Shown: piece after piece, positions 1 to 8,617 of the stretch | How the letters are laid out: every line of letters starts with the position of its first letter | Position numbering within the stretch: position 1 is the stretch's first letter | Origin: Allorhizobium pseudoryzae | Lineage (GTDB): Bacteria; Pseudomonadota; Alphaproteobacteria; Rhizobiales; Rhizobiaceae | Reading direction: 5' to 3' | Assembly (NCBI RefSeq): GCF_011046245.1 | Contig: NZ_CP049241.1 | Span: 186,001 to 250,000, forward strand | Length of the DNA: 64,000 bases | Translations under genes and position numbers: made by a program | The notes under the pieces: model-generated | What the model was told of the DNA's origin: nothing | Databases searched by the model: none | Seen by the model: only the letters and a program-made list of their open reading frames with translations

Positions 1-246
1 AGCCGACTGGAGGCGGTTCTCGCCGCACTGCCGGAGCATATCCGGCTGACGCGGGCCGAACCCGGATGCCTGAAGTTCGAGATCTCGCCCAGCAAGACGG
101 TCGCCGGACGACTGATCGTTTCGGAAATCTTCATCGACGAAGCGGCCTTCGAAGCGCACCAGGCGCGCAACCGCGCCTCCGACTGGTTCCGCGTCACCGC
201 CGGCATCGAGCGGCACTTCCGCATCCGAACCGGGGATGATGCCTGA
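1..246 (+). CDS. Antibiotic biosynthesis monooxygenase (ABM) domain protein, 5' end cut off
   Basis: The reading frame is open from base 1 and stops with TGA at 244-246, leaving 81 C-terminal residues. The pattern (AEPGCLKFEIS, then SEIFIDEAAFEAHQ, then a C-terminal SDWFRVT) is the dimeric alpha/beta-barrel ABM fold, a small cytosolic family that includes heme- and quinol-oxidising enzymes and many proteins of unknown substrate. The start lies outside the window, so neither length nor promoter can be judged. No substrate can be assigned. It converges on the downstream ccrM gene. Confidence 0.75.
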   Translation, partial: SRLEAVLAALPEHIRLTRAEPGCLKFEISPSKTVAGRLIVSEIFIDEAAFEAHQARNRASDWFRVTAGIERHFRIRTGDDA

Positions 247-254
247 CCCGACCA

Positions 255-295
255 GAAAAAATTGACGCCCGGATCTTCAGCAAGATCCGGGCGTC
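255..295 (-). terminator. Rho-independent terminator downstream of ccrM
   Basis: A perfect 14-bp stem (264-277 with 282-295) encloses the loop CAGC. Read on the minus strand it is followed by a U-rich tail (plus-strand AAAAAATT at 255-262). It therefore fits termination of the leftward ccrM transcript. It may also stop the short rightward gene, although there is no T-run on that side. Confidence 0.85.
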
Positions 296-390
296 ATATC
301 CCTCTTCGGGACTGGAGAAAGGACCGAAAAAGGAAGCTCATCGACGGCGGCGGTGGATCATTGTCTCCGTGCAATGAGGAATGCCATTCC

Positions 391-420
391 AATGTCATGC
401 TGGCCAATGTCATGCTGGCC
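391..420. repeat. Tandem 15-bp direct repeat (two copies)
   Basis: AATGTCATGCTGGCC occurs twice, back to back, at 391-405 and 406-420, between the ccrM terminator and the 3' end of ccrM. It has no coding role that I can see. It looks like a simple slippage duplication in the ccrM 3' region. Confidence 0.8.
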
Positions 421-474
421 AAAATCACGCCGGACGGGGCGACCGTTCGCCCCTCCCCGATGTGAGACCTGCCT

Positions 475-2413
<1,939 letters not shown>

Positions 2414-2417
<4 letters not shown>

Positions 2418-2743
2418 GGCGACACCTTCGGGCCGTGCGGCAGTGATACGTTGCGCAGGAAAATCCGGTCTTCCTTGAGGATGAAGCGCTCTCGGCTGGC
2501 AAAGGCATAGTTTTCGCGCCCGAGCGGATCTTCGGCAAGGCGGGCGCGATAGGCCTCGTAGGCGGCGAGGCTTTCGATGGAATAGACGCCGTAAGCGGTG
2601 GTGGAAGACCCCTCGTGCGGGGCGAAATAGCCGATGAGATTGGCCCCGCAGCGGGGAATAGCCTGGCCCCAGGCTTTGGCGTAGTCGCAGAACTGGCTCT
2701 TCTTGAAAGGGTCGATCTCGTAGCGGATGAAGCAGGTGATCAT
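2414..2743 (-). CDS. NIPSNAP family protein
   Basis: A 109-residue protein beginning MITCFIRYEIDPFKKSQFCDYAKAW and containing LIGYFAPHEGSSTTAYGVYSIESLAAYEAYR, the recognisable NIPSNAP ferredoxin-like barrel. In bacteria these small cytosolic proteins are often paired with ABM-fold monooxygenases, as here. Substrate and reaction are unknown. It is the first gene of a two-gene leftward operon, overlapping the next gene by ATGA at 2414-2417. It is divergent from an ArsR-type regulator (start 2817), which probably controls it through the 2744-2816 intergenic region. Confidence 0.85.
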
Positions 2744-2787
2744 CGGTCTCTCTCCGGTTTCGGTGATCGCAGAGTGTACTATTGCAG

Positions 2788-2799
2788 AGCATCGATGCT
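2788..2799. promoter_or_regulatory. Perfect 12-bp palindrome in the divergent promoter region
   Basis: AGCATCGATGCT (2788-2799) is a perfect palindrome between the divergent NIPSNAP operon and the ArsR-type gene, 18 bp before the latter's start codon. Its position suits an operator for an autoregulating winged-helix dimer. The function is inferred from position and symmetry only. Confidence 0.45.
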
Positions 2800-2816
2800 T
2801 CGGTTACGATCGAAGT

Positions 2817-3509
2817 ATGAAAGAAGGACCCGACATTGCCCGCATCGCCACGCTGATCGGCGATCCTGCCCGCGCCAACATGCTGACGGCCCTGATGGGC
2901 GGCCAGGCGCTGACCGCAACCGAACTTGCGGCAAGCGCCGGCGTGACGCTGGCAACGACAAGCGCGCATCTCTCCAAGCTGGAGGATGGAGGCCTTCTCA
3001 TCCAGCGCCGCCAGGGGCGCCATCGATACTTCGCGCTGGCGGACCATGCGGTGGCCACCCTGCTGGAGGACCTGGCCGGCCTTGCCGCGACACGCGGCCA
3101 TCTGCGCCATCGCCCCGGCCCGAAGGATCCGGCGCTGCGCCAGGCCCGCATCTGCTACGATCACCTGGCCGGCGATTACGGCGTGCGGATCCTCGACAGC
3201 CTCATGACACGCGGCGCGATCATCGCGTTCGAGGACACGCTGACCTTGACGGACCTTGGCCGGCAATTCGTCTGCGACATGGGCATCGACGTGGAGGCAA
3301 CGCCGCGCCGGCCGCTCTGCCGGGCCTGCCTCGACTGGAGCGAGCGCCGTTCCCATCTGGGCGGCTCGCTCGGCAAGGCGATTTTCGCGCACATGCTCGC
3401 GAAGGGCTGGGCGAAACGCGACCCGGACAGCCGCGCCATCCGCTTCACCCGCGAGGGGACCCGCCGCTTTCTCGCCCTTTTCCCGGTCGAGAACGTCGAC
3501 GCCGCCTGA
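2817..3509 (+). CDS. ArsR-family winged-helix transcriptional regulator
   Basis: 230 residues. The N-terminal 90 residues form an ArsR-type winged helix (IARIATLIGDPARANMLTALMGG..., recognition region TLATTSAHLSKLEDGGLL, wing RRQGRHRYFAL). A C-terminal domain with a CRACLDWSERR motif around residues 163-173 is typical of the longer rhizobial ArsR-type proteins. The paired cysteines could be ligand- or redox-sensing, but that is not demonstrated. The ATG at 2817 was chosen because the winged helix begins immediately after it and the longer frame overlaps the promoter region. It is divergently transcribed from the NIPSNAP/ABM pair, its likely target. The effector is unknown. Confidence 0.88.
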   Translation: MKEGPDIARIATLIGDPARANMLTALMGGQALTATELAASAGVTLATTSAHLSKLEDGGLLIQRRQGRHRYFALADHAVATLLEDLAGLAATRGHLRHRPGPKDPALRQARICYDHLAGDYGVRILDSLMTRGAIIAFEDTLTLTDLGRQFVCDMGIDVEATPRRPLCRACLDWSERRSHLGGSLGKAIFAHMLAKGWAKRDPDSRAIRFTREGTRRFLALFPVENVDAA

Positions 3510-3581
3510 TTGTTATCAGAGCCCGTCTCGTGTAGGTCAGGCGCACTCCCCTTCCAAGACGTGACGAAAGAGCCTTTCTCC

Positions 3582-4271
3582 ATGAGCGAATTCGACCTCA
3601 TCATCTTCGACTGCGACGGCGTTCTGGTCGATTCCGAAATCATCGCCGCGCAGGTGGAATCCCGCCTCCTGACGGAAGCCGGCTATCCGATCAGCGTGGA
3701 AGAGATGGGCGAACGCTTTGCCGGCATGACCTGGAAGAACATCCTGCTTGCGATCGAGAAGGAGGTCGACATTCCGCTGTCCGCCTCATTGATCGACAAG
3801 TCGGAAAAGCTGCTCGATGCCAGGCTGGAGCGGGACGTGAAGGTGATCGAGGGCGTGAAGCTTGCGCTCTCCAGGATCACCACACAGGCCTGCATCTGCT
3901 CGAATTCATCAAGCCAGCGGCTCGACATGATGCTGACCAAGGTCGGCCTGAAGCCCTATTTCGCGCCGCACATCTTTTCGGCAAAAGATCTGGGACCCGA
4001 CAAGGTCAAGCCGCGTCCGGACATTTTCCTGCACGCGATCGACACCTTCAAGGTGCATGCGTCCCGCACCGTGGTGATCGAGGATTCCGTACACGGCATT
4101 CACGGCGCGGTCGCCGCCGGCTGCCGGGTGATCGGCTTTACCGGCGCCTCGCACACCTATCCGAGTCATGCCGACCGCCTGACCGATGCCGGCGCCGAAA
4201 CGGTGATAGCCCGCATGAGCGATTTGCCTGCGACGATTGCGGCGCTGGGGCAATGGGCGGGGGCTGTGTGA
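3582..4271 (+). CDS. HAD-superfamily hydrolase, beta-phosphoglucomutase/CbbY-like
   Basis: 229 residues with all four HAD motifs: nucleophile DCDGVLVDSE (Asp10, Asp12), motif II ICSNSSSQ, the lysine region in DKVKPRPDIFLHAI, and motif IV VIEDSVHGIHGA. A helical cap follows motif I, so it is subfamily I, the group of small-molecule phosphatases and phosphomutases that includes sugar phosphatases. Which phosphate ester is cleaved cannot be told from sequence. The ATG at 3582 leaves the usual very short N-terminus before motif I. It stands alone between the ArsR-type gene and a convergent lipoprotein gene. Confidence 0.88.
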   Translation: MSEFDLIIFDCDGVLVDSEIIAAQVESRLLTEAGYPISVEEMGERFAGMTWKNILLAIEKEVDIPLSASLIDKSEKLLDARLERDVKVIEGVKLALSRITTQACICSNSSSQRLDMMLTKVGLKPYFAPHIFSAKDLGPDKVKPRPDIFLHAIDTFKVHASRTVVIEDSVHGIHGAVAAGCRVIGFTGASHTYPSHADRLTDAGAETVIARMSDLPATIAALGQWAGAV

Positions 4272-4415
4272 GGGGTAGCGGCTTCGCCACTGATAAAGCG
4301 GTGCCTTCACCTCTTTGCAGGCACCCTTCCATCCTTCAGGCATAACGGGCACACACTGAGGCCTGAAACCGCAGACACCTGTTCAGTGGCGTTTCCTGAT
4401 GCCTGAAGAGACCGA

Positions 4416-4985
4416 TCAGCGCGGGCGGCGTGTCGTCTTCTTGGCCGCCATGTCCTCGAAGCCGAGGCGCACGCGGGTGAAACGCGAGACGCCGCCGACG
4501 GTGTTGGGGATCGATACGTCGTTCTTGGCGAAGATGAACTGGGTCGAGCCTTCCGGCGGGACATCGATATTGAACTGCGTGGTCTGCGAATAGATCGCCT
4601 TGTCGCCTTCGAGCACTTCGACCACCACCGGCACCTTTGTCGGGCCGGGCTTGCCGGCCGGACCGAGCACGATGCGGCCCTGGGCCATCACGGTGATCGT
4701 CAGCGTCGTCTCGTTGGCCGTGCAGGCGCGCGTCGCATCGCCGAGAGAGGCGCGGTAGATGAGCTTCTCCGGATCCTCCTTGGCATTGCCGGCATAGGTG
4801 CTGCGGATGGCGGTATCGTCGCGCATCACCACATCCGGGCAATAGGCCTGCACCACCGGAGTTGCCGGCGGCTGGGCCGCCTGCTGGCCGATGTTCAGGC
4901 CGGCAACAGGTGAAGCGGAGTTGCAGCCGGCAAGAACTGCGAGAAGCGACAGCGGGAGAAACTTGAGCGACAACTTGCCAGACAC
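4416..4985 (-). CDS. Conserved rhizobial lipoprotein of unknown function
   Basis: 189 residues with a clear lipoprotein signal: a hydrophobic stretch LKFLPLSLLAVL followed by lipobox LAGC, giving a lipidated Cys21. The mature part is rich in short beta strands (TTLTITVMAQGRIVLG, VPVVVEVLEGDKAIYS, STQFIFAKNDVSIP) and ends in a basic tail KKTTRRPR. The start is GTG at 4985, the only initiation codon that leaves a proper signal peptide. It is divergent from thrC. It is probably an envelope protein facing the periplasm. I cannot assign a biochemical role. Confidence 0.8.
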   Translation of the reverse strand: MSGKLSLKFLPLSLLAVLAGCNSASPVAGLNIGQQAAQPPATPVVQAYCPDVVMRDDTAIRSTYAGNAKEDPEKLIYRASLGDATRACTANETTLTITVMAQGRIVLGPAGKPGPTKVPVVVEVLEGDKAIYSQTTQFNIDVPPEGSTQFIFAKNDVSIPNTVGGVSRFTRVRLGFEDMAAKKTTRRPR

Positions 4986-5209
4986 GTGACTGCGACCCTT
5001 TTCTTCTGAACGGTCCCTGAATACTCATTCCGGGCTTTCACCGCAAATTCCGATGGTCTATACCAGCGGCGCACGGAAAAATCGATTGGCATTGCAGCTG
5101 AAATTTGTCCAGGCGGAACGATATCCTCCAGACGTCGATGACGCAAAGGTGGGCAGCGCTCCGAGGGACCGGCGGCGGGGCCAGCACAGTTCGTCTTGGG
5201 ATACGCATC

Positions 5210-6607
5210 TTGGATTACATTTCGACACGCGGCGATGCGCCGGCCTTGAACTTTCGCGACGCACTTCTCGCCGGCCTCGCCACGGATGGCGGCCTTTACC
5301 TGCCCCGCGAATGGCCAACCCTGTCCAAGAAGCAAATCCGCGGCATGCGCGGCAAGACCTATCAGGAGATCGCCTTCCAGGTGATCTCGCTCTTCGTCGA
5401 TGGAGAAATTCCAGACGAGGATCTGCGCCGGATGATCGACGAGGCCTATGCGACCTTCCGCCACCCGGCGGTCGTGCCGCTGGTGCAGACCGGCCCGAAC
5501 GATTTCGTGCTCGAACTCTTCCACGGCACGACGCTCGCCTTCAAGGACGTGGCGATGCAGCTGCTTGCCCGCCTGATGGACTATGTGCTTGCCGAGCGCG
5601 GCGAACGCGCCACCATCGTCGGCGCCACCTCGGGTGATACCGGCGGGGCGGCGATCGATGCCTTCGGCGGTCGTGAACGCACCGACGTGTTCATCCTCTT
5701 CCCGCATGGCAAGGTCTCGCCGGTGCAGCAGCGCCAGATGACGACATCCGGCCACGCCAACGTGCATGCGCTGGCGCTGAAGGGCAATTTCGACGACTGC
5801 CAGGATCTGGTGAAGGCGATGTTCAACGACGTCGCCTTCCGCGACAGCGTCAAGCTTTCCGGCGTCAACTCGATCAACTGGGCCCGCATCATGGCGCAGG
5901 TGGTCTATTATTTCTCCGCAGCCGTTGCGCTGGGCAGCCCGGACCGCAAGGTCTCGTTCACGGTCCCGACCGGCAATTTCGGCGATATTTTCGCCGGTTA
6001 CGTCGCCAAGCGCATGGGCCTGCCGATCGAACGGCTGGTGATCGCCACCAATGACAACGACATCCTGGCCCGCACGCTGAAGACCGGCCGCTACGAGATG
6101 AAGTCGGTCATTGCCACCACCTCGCCATCGATGGACATCCAGATCTCGTCCAACTTCGAACGGCTGCTGTTCGAGGCCTATGGCCGCGATCCCGCCGCCG
6201 TGCGCTCCGCCATGTCCGGGCTTCGCCAATCCGGCGCCTTCGAAATCCAGGCGGAGCCGCTGAAGGCGATCCGTAAGGAATTCCGCGCCGGCCGCGCGAC
6301 GCAAAAGCAGGTAGCCCAGACGATCCGCGAGACGCTGGCAGAAACCGGTTATCTGCTCGATCCGCACACGGCGACCGGCGTTTTCGTTGCGAAAAAGCAT
6401 GCCAAACCAACGAGCCCGATGGTGACGCTGGCCACCGCCCACCCGGCCAAGTTCCCGGCTTCGGTAGAATCCGCTTGCGGAATTCATCCGGCGCTTCCAT
6501 CATGGCTCGCTGATCTGATGAGCAGGGAGGAGCGCTACGATCTGTTGGAGGCTGAGCTTAAGGCGGTCGAAACTTTCATCGGCCAGCATGCCCGCGCAAA
6601 AGCTTGA
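5210..6607 (+). CDS. thrC: Threonine synthase (probable TTG start)
   Basis: A PLP enzyme converting O-phosphohomoserine to threonine, the last step of threonine biosynthesis. The sequence carries the N-terminal YISTRG signature, the PLP-lysine motif FHGTTLAFKD, the phosphate-binding SGDTGGAA region and the long form typical of fungal/proteobacterial type I ThrC. Orthologues begin (M)xYISTRG. In this genome that maps to TTG at 5210, giving 465 residues, the expected length. The ATG at 5138 would add 24 residues with no counterpart that I know. The 3' end lies 30 bp before the M16 peptidase start, so the two are probably cotranscribed. The homoserine kinase gene thrB lies elsewhere in this window (21.3-22.3 kb). 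Confidence 0.92.
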   Translation: MDYISTRGDAPALNFRDALLAGLATDGGLYLPREWPTLSKKQIRGMRGKTYQEIAFQVISLFVDGEIPDEDLRRMIDEAYATFRHPAVVPLVQTGPNDFVLELFHGTTLAFKDVAMQLLARLMDYVLAERGERATIVGATSGDTGGAAIDAFGGRERTDVFILFPHGKVSPVQQRQMTTSGHANVHALALKGNFDDCQDLVKAMFNDVAFRDSVKLSGVNSINWARIMAQVVYYFSAAVALGSPDRKVSFTVPTGNFGDIFAGYVAKRMGLPIERLVIATNDNDILARTLKTGRYEMKSVIATTSPSMDIQISSNFERLLFEAYGRDPAAVRSAMSGLRQSGAFEIQAEPLKAIRKEFRAGRATQKQVAQTIRETLAETGYLLDPHTATGVFVAKKHAKPTSPMVTLATAHPAKFPASVESACGIHPALPSWLADLMSREERYDLLEAELKAVETFIGQHARAKA

Positions 6608-6636
6608 ACAGGCATCGAGTGCCGGAAAGACCGACA

Positions 6637-7935
6637 ATGAATGTTGAAATCACCCGGCTTGCCTCCGGGTTGACCGTCGTGACTCAGAACATGCCGCATC
6701 TGGAGAGTGTGGCGCTTGGTGTCTGGATCAAGTCGGGTTCGCGCAATGAAACGACCGAGGAGCATGGCATTGCCCACCTCCTCGAGCACATGGCCTTCAA
6801 GGGCACCGCGCGCCGCAGCGCCCGCGACATTGCCGAAGAGATCGAGAATGTCGGCGGCGAGCTGAATGCCGCCACCTCGACGGAAACCACGTCCTATTAC
6901 GCGCGCGTCCTCAAAGACCACGTGCCGCTCGCCATCGACATCCTCGCCGACATCCTGACGGAATCGGCCTTTGACGAGGATGAGCTGCAGCGCGAAAAGC
7001 ACGTGATCCTGCAGGAAATCGGTGCTGCCAACGACACGCCCGACGATGTCGTCTTCGATCGTTTCTCCGAAGTCGCCTATCGCGGCCAGACGATCGGCCG
7101 GGCGATCCTCGGCACGCCGGAGACGGTGCAGTCGTTCACGCCGGACCAGATCCGCGGATATCTGTCGCGCAACTACACGACCGATCGGATGTTCATCGTC
7201 GCCGCCGGCGCCGTGGACCACGACACGCTGGTCAAACAGGTCGAGGAGCGTTTCGCGCTCTTGCCGCTGCAGCCTTCTGCACCGCCCGTTTTCGAGGCGG
7301 CACGGTATCTCGGCGGCGAAGTGCGCGAGACGCGCGACCTCATGGATACGCAGTTGCTCCTCGGTTTCGAGGGCAAGGCGTATCACATGCGTGACTTCTA
7401 CTGCTCGCAGATCCTTGCCAACATTCTCGGCGGCGGCATGTCCTCGCGCCTCTTCCAGGAGGTGCGCGAGCATCGCGGGCTCTGCTATTCGGTCTATGCC
7501 TTCCACTGGGGCTTTTCCGATACCGGCATTTTCGGCATTCATGCGGCAACCGGCGGCGAAGACCTGCCGGAACTCGTCCCGGTCATCCTGGACGAGCTGC
7601 GCAAGTCGTCCGAGGTCATCCACCAGCAGGAAATCGACCGCGCCCGGGCGCAGATCCGCGCCCAGCTGTTGATGGGTCAGGAAAGCCCTGCCGCCCGCGC
7701 CGGCCAGATCGCCCGTCAGATGATCCTCTACGGTCGCATCATCCCGAACCAGGAGATGATGGAACGGCTGGCGGGAATCACCACGCAGCGCCTGACCGAT
7801 CTTGCCGGGCGGCTGTTTTTCGATACAGTTCCCACTCTGTCCGCCATTGGCCCGGTCGAAAAGCTGGCGCCCCTGTCGGACATCACGGCGGCACTCTCAA
7901 TGCCGGGTTACAAGACGCAGAAGGCTCTCGGCTGA
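6637..7935 (+). CDS. M16-family zinc metallopeptidase (mitochondrial processing peptidase-like)
   Basis: A 432-residue M16B peptidase with the inverted zinc motif HLLEH (His47, Glu50, His51) and the conserved downstream glutamate region ENVGGELNAATSTETTSYYARVL. It is related to the beta subunit of mitochondrial processing peptidase. Rhizobial genomes usually carry a single copy next to thrC, as here. Substrates are not established. ATG at 6637 was preferred over the upstream TTG at 6604 because family members start MNVEITRL and a GGAAAGA ribosome-binding site lies just upstream. The C-terminal M16_C domain is complete. Confidence 0.92.
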   Translation: MNVEITRLASGLTVVTQNMPHLESVALGVWIKSGSRNETTEEHGIAHLLEHMAFKGTARRSARDIAEEIENVGGELNAATSTETTSYYARVLKDHVPLAIDILADILTESAFDEDELQREKHVILQEIGAANDTPDDVVFDRFSEVAYRGQTIGRAILGTPETVQSFTPDQIRGYLSRNYTTDRMFIVAAGAVDHDTLVKQVEERFALLPLQPSAPPVFEAARYLGGEVRETRDLMDTQLLLGFEGKAYHMRDFYCSQILANILGGGMSSRLFQEVREHRGLCYSVYAFHWGFSDTGIFGIHAATGGEDLPELVPVILDELRKSSEVIHQQEIDRARAQIRAQLLMGQESPAARAGQIARQMILYGRIIPNQEMMERLAGITTQRLTDLAGRLFFDTVPTLSAIGPVEKLAPLSDITAALSMPGYKTQKALG

Positions 7936-7993
7936 GCGCGGGTTTCCGCTCCGTTCAGCCTAGTCGCTTCGGACGGAGCGGAATGTTCTCAGC

Positions 7994-8617
7994 ATGACGA
8001 GGTCGGTCTTTCGGTTTTTATCGCGTCAGCCGGATACGCCGGAACTGTACGGGGATCACCACCTCCTGCGCCTGCCGCGTTATTCCGACTATCGCCCGTG
8101 GTTTGCGGTGCGCGCCGAAAGCCGCGCCTTTCTGCAGCCGTGGGAGCCGACCTGGCGGCATGACGAACTGACGGAGGCCTCCTTCCGGGCCCGGGTGACC
8201 CGCAATTCACAGGAATTCTCCTCCGGCCTTGCCGTGCCGATGTTTCTCTTCCGCCGCGACGACATGGCGCTGCTCGGCGGCATTACCATCGGTTATATCC
8301 GCCGTGGCGCAGCCCAGAGCTGCATGATCGGCTACTGGATGGGCGAACGACATGCGGGCCAAGGTCATATGTTTGCCGCACTCCGGCTTGTAGTGCCTTA
8401 TGTGTTTTCCGGGCTTCAGTTGCACCGTATCGAGGCAGCCTGTATTCCGGACAATTGGAAGAGCATACGGCTTTTGCAGAAGGCCGGCTTCGAGCGGGAA
8501 GGTCTGTTGCGCAAATATCTGAAAATCAACGGCGAATGGCGGGATCACATTCTCTATTCGCTGCTTGCGGGAGACGAGATGAGCGAGAGTGCGGACAAGG
8601 TGCGGACCGAACGATGA
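7994..8617 (+). CDS. GNAT N-acetyltransferase, RimJ/RimL-like
   Basis: 207 residues with the RimJ/RimL arrangement: acyl-CoA-binding segment IGYWMGERHAGQGHMFAALRLV, then LHRIEAACIPDNWKSIRLLQKAGFEREGLLRKYLKINGEWRDHILYSLL. This subfamily acetylates N-terminal amines of ribosomal proteins or, in other members, small amines. The substrate cannot be assigned here. Its TGA stop overlaps the ATG of the next gene (ATGA, 8614-8617), indicating translational coupling with the c-di-GMP phosphodiesterase. Confidence 0.88.
   Translation: MTRSVFRFLSRQPDTPELYGDHHLLRLPRYSDYRPWFAVRAESRAFLQPWEPTWRHDELTEASFRARVTRNSQEFSSGLAVPMFLFRRDDMALLGGITIGYIRRGAAQSCMIGYWMGERHAGQGHMFAALRLVVPYVFSGLQLHRIEAACIPDNWKSIRLLQKAGFEREGLLRKYLKINGEWRDHILYSLLAGDEMSESADKVRTER

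Noticed and set aside
2418..3392. 5' extension of the leftward ABM-like frame up to 3392
   Set aside because: It runs antisense through the NIPSNAP and ArsR-type genes. The family start is ATG at 2417, coupled to the NIPSNAP stop.
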